A stretch of DNA of 13,518 nt from RGIG3009 sp045590855 (GTDB taxonomy: Bacteria > Bacillota > Clostridia > Oscillospirales > Acutalibacteraceae): assembly GCA_045590855.1 (NCBI GenBank), contig JAZNRV010000019.1, positions 1-13,518 of the forward strand. The letters are read 5' to 3'. The position numbers and the translations under genes are program-made. Below, one piece after another: positions 7,023 to 13,518 of this stretch. How positions within the stretch are numbered: position 1 is the stretch's first letter; every line of letters starts with the position of its first letter. The notes beneath the pieces are model-generated. The model was not told where the DNA came from, did not search any database, and was given only the letters and a program-made list of their open reading frames with translations.

Positions 7023-7065
7023 AAAAAGGAAGAGGCTATTACATGGTAATAGCCTCTTCCTTTTT
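7023..7065. terminator. Bidirectional terminator between convergent ilvE and degV
   Basis: A perfect 19-bp stem (7023-7041 with 7047-7065) closes a five-base loop CATGG. The arms begin with an A-run and end with a T-run, so the structure works as an intrinsic terminator on both strands. It starts 10 bases after the ilvE stop and ends 5 bases from the degV stop. Confidence 0.95.
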
Positions 7066-7070
7066 ATATA

Positions 7071-7907
7071 TTAGTTCTTTTCAAACCCAATTAACAATCC
7101 GCCTTTTTCGGCATAAAAACTGCAAAGTGCGCGACAAGGATAAACCTCAACAGAAATATTCACCGCTTCTGCCTGTATTTTTTCTTTTAAACGTCGAGCA
7201 GCTTGTTCGTTAAAGCAATGTGCAATGCGCACTTTTCCCTCCTTAAAACCGCTTTCTCGCATTCGATGAATAATACAATCCAAAGCCCTTTCTTCTCCTC
7301 GGCACTTATCCAGCGGTTGCAAATCCCCCACATCACTGGCTTTACCGACAATGCGAATACCGAGCAATCCAACCGTTTTGGCAACAAGCGGACTAACCCT
7401 TCCGTTATTGGCTAGGTTTTTCATAGAACTTAACATGAACAGCAAACCCGTTGTTTTTTGATATTCCTGAATCTCTTGACAGATTTTATCAAAACCAAAT
7501 CCTTGGCTAATGTAAAATGCCAGTTTTTCAATAATCAATTTTAATTCCGGCCCTGCCGAAAGAGAGTTGATAACAAACACCTTTCGCTCCGGATATTTTT
7601 CTTCATATATGCTTTTTGCAATCATCGCCGCATTATAACTGCCTGATAACTTTGCCGTAATCGTAACACAAAAAATGTTGTCATACTCTTCAAAGGCAGT
7701 TAACCAGTCTTCGGGATTGGGACACGACGTAGAAGATTTTCCCTTGTAGGAAGACAAATCCCTCACCATTTCTTCTACATTTGCAAAAGCATCGTCAATA
7801 TATTCCTTGTCCGCTGTGATAATCTTCAACGGAACAGAAGAAAAGGAAAAACCCTCCAAGCACGTAATATCCGCAGTGGAATCAGCGACAATTTTCATGT
7901 TATACAT
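7071..7907 (-). CDS. DegV family fatty-acid-binding protein
   Basis: A 278-residue protein with the DegV opening KIVADSTADI (residues 5-14), a SSVPLKI strand, a TSCPNPEDW segment in the position of the usual ligand-loop (TSxPs) motif, and VTITAKLSGSYNAA, typical of the family. DegV proteins bind a single fatty acid between two domains. Some (FakB) present it to the FakA kinase for phosphorylation and membrane lipid synthesis, but others have unknown roles. There is no fakA here. ATG 7907 is preceded by GAGGAG (7922-7917) with 9 bases spacing. A later in-frame ATG at 7898 is too far from this site. It is a single-gene unit convergent with ilvE. A link to branched-chain acid supply from the neighbouring operon is possible but only a guess. 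Confidence 0.9.
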   Translation of the reverse strand: MYNMKIVADSTADITCLEGFSFSSVPLKIITADKEYIDDAFANVEEMVRDLSSYKGKSSTSCPNPEDWLTAFEEYDNIFCVTITAKLSGSYNAAMIAKSIYEEKYPERKVFVINSLSAGPELKLIIEKLAFYISQGFGFDKICQEIQEYQKTTGLLFMLSSMKNLANNGRVSPLVAKTVGLLGIRIVGKASDVGDLQPLDKCRGEERALDCIIHRMRESGFKEGKVRIAHCFNEQAARRLKEKIQAEAVNISVEVYPCRALCSFYAEKGGLLIGFEKN

Positions 7908-7963
7908 TGTGATAATCTCCTCGATAAATTCTTTATAGTTTTATGTTGAAAAAAACTGATACC

Positions 7964-7969
7964 AGTATA
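7964..7969 (-). promoter_or_regulatory. Candidate -10 box for degV
   Basis: Read on the minus strand this is TATACT, about 57 bases upstream of the degV start, inside GGTATACTGGTAT with a short GGTAT repeat. No convincing -35 box lies 16-18 bases further upstream. The rest of 7923-8050 holds no other clear signal. Confidence 0.3.
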
Positions 7970-8050
7970 CCGTACATGAAGAAGAAATACTATCTATTCT
8001 CGCCTCATATCACTATACCTTTGGGGAGCCCACGGTAGATTAGCAACAAA

Positions 8051-8085
8051 GGACTCTACTGCTAAGAGAGTAGAGTCCACGGACT
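8051..8085. repeat. Stem-loop with competing arms, downstream of the aldolase operon
   Basis: GGACTCTACT (8051-8060) pairs with AGTAGAGTCC (8069-8078) in a perfect 10-bp stem with an 8-base loop. A third copy of the arm core, GGACT at 8081-8085, could pair instead with AGTCC (8074-8078). There is no long T-run on either side, so it is a weak terminator at best. It may be a back-up terminator behind 8092-8123 or part of a small RNA. Confidence 0.5.
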
Positions 8086-8091
8086 ATAAAA

Positions 8092-8123
8092 AACGCACAG
8101 TTGTGTTGCCACAACTGTGCGTT
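8092..8123 (-). terminator. Terminator of the glycyl radical enzyme/aldolase operon
   Basis: A perfect 14-bp stem (8092-8105 with 8110-8123) closes a four-base loop. On the minus strand it is followed by a run of six T. It lies 10 bases beyond the aldolase stop codon and marks the end of the leftward operon. Confidence 0.93.
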
Positions 8124-8133
8124 AATGGTTATT

Positions 8134-9069
8134 TTATTTGCCCATGCGTTTTAACACTTCGGCTACCACCAATTTGGTGATTGCTTCCACATCGGTAGGA
8201 GCAGAAGGACTTTCTACTCTGCCATTGGAACCAAACAATTGCATTTTCTTGGCGGTTTCTTGTTTTACGGCTTCCACGGCTGCGGGAATTAAGTCAATCA
8301 AACCTTTTTCCATGCTGGAGAATTTTTTGAATTCGGCTTCCACAGCGGCGACGTTGATATCGGTGAAGATGTTCACTTTGCTGATACCGTCGTGAATGGC
8401 TTGCTTAAAGTCGTTGTCGGTCAAACCGGAACCACCGTGCAACACAAGCGGAACATCCACGGTTTTGGCAATCGTGCGGATACGTTCGAAATCCAATTTC
8501 GGGGGTAATTTGTAGGCACCGTGTGCGTTACCCACAGCGATAGCCAACGCATCAACACCCGTTCTGTCCACAAAGTCTTTTGCCAATTTGGGGTCGGTAA
8601 AGAATTTGGACGGGTCTGCCAAATGCGAACTACCCTCAGCCGAACCCTCGTTGTCACCAACGTGACCAAGTTCGCCTTCAATGGTAGCGCCGTAAGAGTG
8701 GGCAATGTCTGCCATTTCTTTTACTTTGCGCACATTTTCTTCGTACGAATCGGTCGAACAGTCGTACATGACGGAACTAAAACCGAGTTGTAATGCTTTA
8801 ACACACGTATCATACGACAAACCGTGGTCCAAGTGAACAACAATCGGTACCGATGCTTTTTTGGCCATCGGAATCAAGTAATACGATACTTCTTCCAACG
8901 GACCGTACGGCAACAACACTTCCGCCGTACCCATAATAACGGGAGAGCGAGTGCTCTCTGCCGCGGCAATAATACCGCGCGCCAATTCCAAGTTCACCGC
9001 GTTGAACAAACCGACAGCATATTTGTTGGCTTTTGCCGGTCGTAACACTTCGTTCATGTTTACTAACAT
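8134..9069 (-). CDS. fba: Class II (zinc) ketose-bisphosphate aldolase, fructose-bisphosphate aldolase family
   Basis: A 311-residue protein. Family residues are visible: HLDHG with catalytic D81 and zinc ligand H82, GELGHVG (132-138), NAHGAYK with zinc ligand H183, and LHGGSGL with zinc ligand H211. Known members split fructose-1,6-bisphosphate (or tagatose-bisphosphate) into dihydroxyacetone phosphate and an aldehyde. ATG 9069 is preceded by AAGGAGG (9084-9078) with 8 bases spacing. A GTG at 9072 is in frame but closer to the site. It follows eutP by 30 bases with no promoter in between and is last in the glycyl radical enzyme operon. It could be a plain glycolytic aldolase. Its position behind a diol dehydratase raises the option of a role in deoxysugar breakdown, which the sequence alone cannot show. 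Confidence 0.9.
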   Translation of the reverse strand: MLVNMNEVLRPAKANKYAVGLFNAVNLELARGIIAAAESTRSPVIMGTAEVLLPYGPLEEVSYYLIPMAKKASVPIVVHLDHGLSYDTCVKALQLGFSSVMYDCSTDSYEENVRKVKEMADIAHSYGATIEGELGHVGDNEGSAEGSSHLADPSKFFTDPKLAKDFVDRTGVDALAIAVGNAHGAYKLPPKLDFERIRTIAKTVDVPLVLHGGSGLTDNDFKQAIHDGISKVNIFTDINVAAVEAEFKKFSSMEKGLIDLIPAAVEAVKQETAKKMQLFGSNGRVESPSAPTDVEAITKLVVAEVLKRMGK

Positions 9070-9099
9070 CACAAGTTCCTCCTTAAATTTAACAAAACC

Positions 9100-9528
9100 T
9101 TATTGGTTTAAATACGTAATCAGTTCGTTCATGCCATACCCCGTTACCGAGTCGACACGAAACACCTTTTCACAACCGCTCAGTCGCAACCAGTTTTCTG
9201 CGCGGTCGGGGTTGGCACCCTCTTCTTGGGATTTGGTAACAATTCCAATCACTTCACGATTTACCATGCACGTAACGCATGGCGGAAACAGCGAATATGG
9301 CTCGGTTGCCGCAATCAACAAGCCGACACGGTCTGCCTCGTACGAATACAGTGCCAACGCTCTACCCAAATGTTGCGTTTGCGCATATTCACCGGGCGTG
9401 TCAATCAAGCTGCTTTCGAACTTGATGTATTGCGTTTTGTCATACCGAATATCTTCGCCACGCAGGGCTTGCGTCAGCGTGGTTTTCCCGCTTTCGCTTC
9501 TGCCCATTAAAATCAATTTCTTTTTCAT
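9100..9528 (-). CDS. eutP: EutP/PduV-like small GTPase of microcompartment operons
   Basis: A 142-residue P-loop NTPase with G1/Walker A GRSESGKTT (9-17) and G3 motif DTPGE, followed by a short Ras-like core. The G4 position reads TKSQ instead of NKxD, as is common for relaxed specificity in this family. EutP and PduV accompany ethanolamine and propanediol microcompartments. Their exact role is unsettled, with shell or cytoskeleton association and phosphate metabolism both proposed. The start is ATG 9528, whose A overlaps the eutS stop (TAATG), and there is no strong Shine-Dalgarno, so translation is probably coupled. A longer frame back to 9576 would run through eutS and adds 16 unlikely residues. 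Confidence 0.88.
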   Translation of the reverse strand: MKKKLILMGRSESGKTTLTQALRGEDIRYDKTQYIKFESSLIDTPGEYAQTQHLGRALALYSYEADRVGLLIAATEPYSLFPPCVTCMVNREVIGIVTKSQEEGANPDRAENWLRLSGCEKVFRVDSVTGYGMNELITYLNQ

Positions 9529-9902
9529 TATGTTTTGGTAATGGGGCACACCGAAAATCCAAGCGTATCGCGGCAATAGTCCACCAAAGCGGTCAACGAA
9601 GCCTGCACGTCCGAAATCGTCCCTGTCACAATCAGCGTTCCGCTAAAACGATCCACAAAGCCAAGTTCCGCACCCGATGCTTTGATGGCAATATCCCCCG
9701 CAATAATCGCGGTTTCTGCCGGTGACATGGTCACAATACCAATTGCCGTGCGCGAATATTCCACTGCCGGGTCCAAACCCAATTTGCGATACAAAATATC
9801 GTCAGGATTGGCAATAATGTGCGCAATGGTAATTTGCTTACCGGGAACAAGTTCCTGAACAATGCGCATTTTGTCTTGCATAGAAAGTTCATGTTGCGCC
9901 AT
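9528..9902 (-). CDS. eutS: EutS-like bacterial microcompartment shell protein
   Basis: A 124-residue protein closely matching the EutS/PduU type (circularly permuted BMC-H domain). Visible family segments are VQELVPGKQITIAHIIANP (15-33), AIGIVTMSPAETAIIAGDIA, GFVDRFSGTLIVTG and the C-terminal CRDTLGFSVCPITKT. EutS forms hexamers that tile one facet type of a polyhedral shell enclosing aldehyde-producing enzymes. AGGAGG (9916-9911) overlaps the last codons of the activase gene and sits 8 bases before ATG 9902. It is the only shell gene visible in this operon, so other shell proteins, if present, must lie elsewhere in the genome. Confidence 0.93.
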   Translation of the reverse strand: MAQHELSMQDKMRIVQELVPGKQITIAHIIANPDDILYRKLGLDPAVEYSRTAIGIVTMSPAETAIIAGDIAIKASGAELGFVDRFSGTLIVTGTISDVQASLTALVDYCRDTLGFSVCPITKT

Positions 9903-9905
9903 GGG

Positions 9906-10694
9906 TTATCCTCCTATTTGGCAAGTAAGACCGTACCGTTCGGCAACGGCTTTTAGAGTTTGCATGTGAGCTTCTGTCGGCGAGGGCAAATCACCCATGC
10001 CGTATTCCCTACCCAAACCGTCGTATTTGTCTTTACCGAATCGGTGATACGGTAACAAGTGTATTTCACGAACCCCTCGTAAACCCGAAGCAAATTGTGC
10101 AATTGCCGCAATTTCTTCTTCGGTGTCGTTAAAGGTCGGAATAACCGGTACACGAATAATGAGTTTTTTTGCGTTTTGCGCAATCTTGACCGCATTTTCC
10201 AAAATGCGTTCGTTCGGTTGCGAGGTAAACGCTTGATGTTTGGCACTGTTGATATGCTTGATATCCATCAGCACCGTATCAATATACGGTAACAGTTTTT
10301 CGATTTTCTCATACGGGGCAAAGCCGGTGGTTTCCACCGCTGTGTTGATGGCATTCTCTTTTGCAGTACGCAACAAGGCATACGCAAAATCGCTTTGACA
10401 CAGCATTTCACCGCCCGACAAGGTCATGCCGCCGCCGGAACGACGGTAATACGGCATGTCTTGCTTGACAATGTTGATAACCTCTTCCACCGTTACGTCG
10501 CGACCAATGGTTTTTTCTTTGCCATTTTGCATCATGGTTTGGATGTCGTAACTTTGCGATTCGGGGTTACAACACCATTTGCAACGCAAAAAGCAACCTT
10601 TTAAGAAAACAATCGTACGCACACCCGGACCGTCATGGACAGAGAATTTCTGAACATCGAAAATCCTACCGGATACTTTCAAATAATCAGACAT
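9906..10694 (-). CDS. Glycyl radical enzyme activase (radical SAM, compact form)
   Basis: A 262-residue radical SAM protein. DGPGVRTIVFLKGC leads into the cluster motif C34-x3-C38-x2-C41, followed by NPES (43-46) and the SAM-binding GGE motif (94-96). It uses S-adenosylmethionine to abstract hydrogen from the glycine of its partner enzyme, here the gene just upstream. After NPES only ~25 residues without cysteine clusters precede the next helix, so the ferredoxin-like insert with two extra [4Fe-4S] clusters, found in CutD and glycerol dehydratase activases, is missing. In this it resembles the pyruvate formate-lyase activase. ATG 10694 lies 6 bases after the glycyl radical enzyme stop. A GGAGG inside the last codons of that gene is rather far (about 13 bases), with AAGAGA closer. 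Confidence 0.92.
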   Translation of the reverse strand: MSDYLKVSGRIFDVQKFSVHDGPGVRTIVFLKGCFLRCKWCCNPESQSYDIQTMMQNGKEKTIGRDVTVEEVINIVKQDMPYYRRSGGGMTLSGGEMLCQSDFAYALLRTAKENAINTAVETTGFAPYEKIEKLLPYIDTVLMDIKHINSAKHQAFTSQPNERILENAVKIAQNAKKLIIRVPVIPTFNDTEEEIAAIAQFASGLRGVREIHLLPYHRFGKDKYDGLGREYGMGDLPSPTEAHMQTLKAVAERYGLTCQIGG

Positions 10695-10700
10695 ATTCTC

Positions 10701-13229
10701 TTAAAAACCTCCTTGTTCGGTACGGTTGATAATGTCGTCTTGCAACGTTTTGGACAAGGTGGTAAACAAAGCACTGTACCCTGCCACGCGAACAACCAAG
10801 TTTTTGTATTTTTCAGGATTCTTTTGCGCATCGTACAAGGTTTCACGGCTGACAACGTTAAATTGCATGTGCATACCTTTTTGGTCGAAGAAAGCACGAA
10901 TCAGTGCAATAAACCCTTCCATACCCGAAGCACCTTTGAGGGCCGAGGGGTGGAACTTCATGTTAAACAAGGTTCCGTTTGAGGCAATACCGTGGTCAAG
11001 TTTGGCAACAGAGTTTGCTGCCGCGGTCGGGCCGTTGACGTCGCAACCGGCTGCCGGGGAAACACCATCGGCAATCGGCGTACCTGCCAAACGACCGTCG
11101 GGGGTGGCACCGGTTTGCATACCCAACGGCACGTTAGCCGAAACCGGATACAAGCCGGCGTGGTATTGACCGCCACGGGGGTTTACATATTTTTCTACCG
11201 GTTTGGTGTAGGTATAGGCGGCTTCACGACCATACAGGTCAACCTCGTCCATATCGTTACCAAACTTGGGCAATGCTTTAATTTTTTCACGCAGTGCTTG
11301 GTATTCTTTTTTCTTGGCTTCGTCAATATCGTTCGCACGAACTTGTTGATACACCGTAGCAATTTGTGCATCGGTGATTTCGTAACCGGAAGAAACAATG
11401 CTGTTCACCGCTTCTACCGTGAGCGTTTTGGCAAACGATTCGTCATACGGCATACCGAAGTTGTTGCGCAAGGCATCGGCGTATTGTGCCAAAGTGACAG
11501 TTTTGGTTTTGTAAACCAATTCGTTAATTGCGTACAAAGCGTCGGCTACGTTGGCAATACCAAAACCTTGCGGACCGGTAAAGTTGTACACGGCACCGCC
11601 TTCTTGTGCGGATTTGCCTTTGGCGATACAATCGTCCACCAAAGCGGATTCAAACGGTAACGGGCAACGTTCCATGTGCGCAGCGTCTACCGCGTTATCG
11701 GCATTAACCATCAATTGGATGGCATAATCCATTTGTTGTTTGTAAGCATTAAAGAATTTTTCGTAAGTATCCAACTGCGCAATGTCACCCGTTTGAGGAC
11801 CAACTTGCACGCCCTTGTCCACACCGTTGGAGAACACCAGTTCCAGCGGACGGCACATGTTGAAGAATGCCGCATCGTGCCAACCGTCGGTTTTACCGCC
11901 TTTTTGCGGTTCCACACAACCGATAATGCAGTAGTCACGCGCATCTTGCAACGAAAGGCCGCGAGAAATCAAGGCGGGGATGATAATTTCGTCGTTATAA
12001 TATGCTGGCAAACCGATACCGGTTTTGGTCAGTTCGGCGGCTTTGACCATCAAGTCATGCGGCGTACCGTTCCACACACGCATCGAAAGCGAGGGTTGCG
12101 GTAAGTTAACATGCATGGAAGCGCTGATGCACATATACGACAAGTCGTTAGTGGCATCCGTACCATCCATGGTTTGACCACCGACAATCAGGTTTTGGAA
12201 CATGCTGTAACCGGCAAAACCTTCGGCAGACAAATGGTCACGCACTTTGTTAAGGCTATTGAGTTTTACCCACAAGCAGTCAATCAATTCTTGCGCTTGT
12301 TCACGCGTGATTTTGCCGCTTTCGATATCCTTGCTGTAATACGGATACATGTATTGGTCAAAACGTCCGGGCGAAACCGAGTGGCCGCTGGATTCCGTTT
12401 GCAACAACAATTGCACAAACCAGAAAGATTGGCAAGCTTCGTGGAAACTTTCGGCACCGTTTTCGGGTACTTTGTTACAAATTTCGGCAATGGTTTGCAG
12501 TTCCGCACGGCGCGTACTGTCGGCACAACGAGCCGCCAGTTCCGCAGCAGCGGCAGCGTAACGTTTGGCAAAAATGATAGCCGCTTCACAGCTCTCCATT
12601 ACCGAGGACAAGAACGAATAACGTTTGGTATAATCACTATCGTACACGTTACATTTATCGCGTTCGGATTTGGCATAGTTGTAAATGCCCTTAAAACCGA
12701 TTTTGAGTACTTTGGCATAATCGACACTAACGTGACCGATACCATTAAAAAAGTAGTTACCTACCGTAAAAATATTATGTTCAATGGCCGTCAACGTTTC
12801 GGGCGTCATGTAAGAGGTTGCGAGTTCGCTGGTGGTGCGGCCTTGCCAATAGGTGTGAATCTCTTTTAATTTCGCAGCAGTTTCTGCGGAAATATAAAAC
12901 GGGTCGGCACTGCGGGTGGCAATGGTTTCAAATTCATCTTCCAACCATTTGTTAGAAAATTCGGGGAACGTGGGACAACCACGGCGTGCTTCGCAGTTGC
13001 AACCGACAATCAGCTCGTCGTCACGAATAACAACCGGCAGTTTTTCCGCCATTGCTTTAAAAGCATGGGATTTGCGCAGATACAGCGGCAAACCTTCCGT
13101 GCTTTTGAAACTTTCGGTCAAAATTTCGGCACGGGTCGATTCAATCGTCGGCGTACCGGAATACAAATCATCAATCAATTTTTGGATACGAGCGGATTTT
13201 GCAATCTCAGCGGTGTAAATCTGTTTCAT
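10701..13229 (-). CDS. Glycyl radical enzyme, probable B12-independent 1,2-propanediol/glycerol dehydratase
   Basis: An 842-residue protein with a PFL-like N-terminal domain and a C-terminal glycyl radical domain, RVAGYSALF (814-822), with radical site G817. The thiyl site is C438 in GCVEP with general base E440, as in dehydratase/lyase families and unlike the Cys-Cys pair of pyruvate formate-lyase. By spacing from the cysteine, H166 (GHVSVD), H283 (SSGHSVSPGRF) and D452 (GWHDA) line up with substrate-binding H164, H281 and D447 of the C. butyricum glycerol dehydratase. In choline lyase the first two positions are, as I recall, Asp and Thr. It should convert a vicinal diol to an aldehyde (propanediol to propanal, or glycerol to 3-hydroxypropanal). 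I use ATG 13229 because AGGAGG (13242-13237) lies 7 bases away. ATG 13259 would add ten residues and run through that site. There is no long N-terminal encapsulation-peptide extension. Glycerol versus propanediol is unresolved. Confidence 0.87.
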   Translation of the reverse strand: MKQIYTAEIAKSARIQKLIDDLYSGTPTIESTRAEILTESFKSTEGLPLYLRKSHAFKAMAEKLPVVIRDDELIVGCNCEARRGCPTFPEFSNKWLEDEFETIATRSADPFYISAETAAKLKEIHTYWQGRTTSELATSYMTPETLTAIEHNIFTVGNYFFNGIGHVSVDYAKVLKIGFKGIYNYAKSERDKCNVYDSDYTKRYSFLSSVMESCEAAIIFAKRYAAAAAELAARCADSTRRAELQTIAEICNKVPENGAESFHEACQSFWFVQLLLQTESSGHSVSPGRFDQYMYPYYSKDIESGKITREQAQELIDCLWVKLNSLNKVRDHLSAEGFAGYSMFQNLIVGGQTMDGTDATNDLSYMCISASMHVNLPQPSLSMRVWNGTPHDLMVKAAELTKTGIGLPAYYNDEIIIPALISRGLSLQDARDYCIIGCVEPQKGGKTDGWHDAAFFNMCRPLELVFSNGVDKGVQVGPQTGDIAQLDTYEKFFNAYKQQMDYAIQLMVNADNAVDAAHMERCPLPFESALVDDCIAKGKSAQEGGAVYNFTGPQGFGIANVADALYAINELVYKTKTVTLAQYADALRNNFGMPYDESFAKTLTVEAVNSIVSSGYEITDAQIATVYQQVRANDIDEAKKKEYQALREKIKALPKFGNDMDEVDLYGREAAYTYTKPVEKYVNPRGGQYHAGLYPVSANVPLGMQTGATPDGRLAGTPIADGVSPAAGCDVNGPTAAANSVAKLDHGIASNGTLFNMKFHPSALKGASGMEGFIALIRAFFDQKGMHMQFNVVSRETLYDAQKNPEKYKNLVVRVAGYSALFTTLSKTLQDDIINRTEQGGF

Positions 13230-13311
13230 GTCCAAACCTCCTAACCGCTTGTGTGTCAAACGGTAATAAAATCATAGCAAAGGATAAACTATCACACTTT
13301 TTTACTCTCCC

Positions 13312-13340
13312 ATCATACACCATAAAAAAATAAAAGTCAA
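13312..13340 (-). promoter_or_regulatory. Promoter of the glycyl radical enzyme operon
   Basis: On the minus strand, TTGACT (13340-13335) and TATGAT (13317-13312) are separated by 17 bases, one mismatch each from the sigma-A consensus. The expected start is near 13305, giving a leader of about 75 bases before ATG 13229. No obvious riboswitch fold is seen in this leader. Confidence 0.82.
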
Positions 13341-13354
13341 CACTTTTTACGCAG

Positions 13355-13388
13355 AAAAAAAGAAAAAACAAAGAAAAAACATAAAAAA
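13355..13388 (-). promoter_or_regulatory. A-tract cluster upstream of the promoter (UP element/curved DNA candidate)
   Basis: Four runs of six or seven A on the plus strand (13355-13361, 13363-13368, 13374-13379, 13383-13388) lie directly upstream of the -35 box. The last three are spaced about 9-11 bases apart, close to the helical repeat. This pattern favours DNA bending or contact with the RNA polymerase alpha subunit. Confidence 0.45.
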
Positions 13389-13466
13389 CACCCCTATAAA
13401 ACCAAATTTCAGATGTTTTAAATGTTGTTTTTCTTTGTTTCAAAGAATATTTTTGTGATTTTTTCA

Positions 13467-13504
13467 AAAAACGCACGTTGAAAGTGTGTTCAACGTGCGT
13501 TTTT
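13467..13504. terminator. Bidirectional-type terminator at the right edge
   Basis: A perfect 15-bp stem (13467-13481 with 13490-13504) closes an 8-base loop, with A/T runs on the outer ends in both directions. Since nothing reads rightward near it inside the window, it most likely ends a leftward gene beyond position 13518 and separates it from the glycyl radical enzyme operon. Confidence 0.85.
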
Positions 13505-13518
13505 AGGCTGGCGAGAGC

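Noticed and set aside
10992..11660. A 222-codon open frame on the plus strand, with others at 11676-12104 and 12111-12869
   Set aside because: All are antisense shadows of the glycyl radical enzyme, with no ribosome sites or family motifs.
10701..13229. Choline TMA-lyase (CutC) or pyruvate formate-lyase as the identity of the glycyl radical enzyme
   Set aside because: PFL needs adjacent cysteines, but here the motif is GCVEP. For CutC, the positions of the choline-binding Asp and Thr, counted from the thiyl cysteine, fall on H166 and H283, and the activase is not of the CutD size.
13240..13256. A catabolite-response (cre) site around ACACAAGCGGTTAG
   Set aside because: Only the central half resembles the consensus. 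The TG and CA ends are missing, and it overlaps the ribosome binding site.
13229..13259. Ten-residue N-terminal extension of the glycyl radical enzyme
   Set aside because: The AGGAGG at 13242-13237 lies inside this extension and serves ATG 13229.
1..13518. Mobile elements, CRISPR arrays, tRNA or rRNA genes, prophage
   Set aside because: No transposase, inverted-repeat ends, spaced direct repeats, cloverleaf or rRNA-like sequence was recognised on either strand.

Overview
The window reads as a strictly anaerobic, low-to-mid GC member of the Bacillota (clostridia-like or a relative). The evidence is a canonical T-box leader, AGGAGG-type ribosome binding sites, sigma-A promoters with an extended -10, a 2-oxoacid:ferredoxin oxidoreductase, an oxygen-sensitive glycyl radical enzyme and a DegV protein. 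I cannot name a genus. There is no sign of a phage, insertion sequence, CRISPR array or tRNA/rRNA gene.

Left half, rightward (1-7065): the last 14 codons of an acyl-CoA synthetase-like gene are followed at once by a strong promoter and a complete T-box riboswitch leader (about 101-366). The T-box controls a seven-gene run: an XRE-cupin-AMP-binding fusion (acyl-CoA synthetase), a P-loop ATPase, a 2x[4Fe-4S] ferredoxin subunit, the alpha (VorB), beta and gamma subunits of a 2-ketoisovalerate-type ferredoxin oxidoreductase, and a branched-chain aminotransferase (IlvE). A 19-bp bidirectional terminator closes it. Read in the biosynthetic direction, the genes make a short route: branched short-chain acid -> acyl-CoA -> reductive carboxylation to the 2-oxoacid -> transamination to valine (or Leu/Ile). 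The specifier loop of the T-box offers valine codons (GTA by alignment, GTC four bases upstream). This suggests the operon is switched on by uncharged tRNA-Val, so it would make rather than burn branched-chain amino acids. This is the most interesting system in the window.

Centre (7071-8123): a convergent degV gene, then an intergenic stretch with two strong hairpins. One is the terminator of the next operon.

Right half, leftward (13340 to 8092): a consensus promoter with upstream A-tracts drives five genes: a glycyl radical enzyme, its radical-SAM activase, the microcompartment shell protein EutS, the EutP-like GTPase and a class II ketose-bisphosphate aldolase. Active-site positions in the glycyl radical enzyme (H166, H283, C438, E440, D452, G817) match B12-independent diol (1,2-propanediol/glycerol) dehydratases rather than choline TMA-lyase or pyruvate formate-lyase. 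The shell gene set here is minimal (one shell protein, no aldehyde dehydrogenase), and the activase lacks the extra ferredoxin-like domain. A perfect hairpin at the right edge probably terminates the next leftward gene outside the window.
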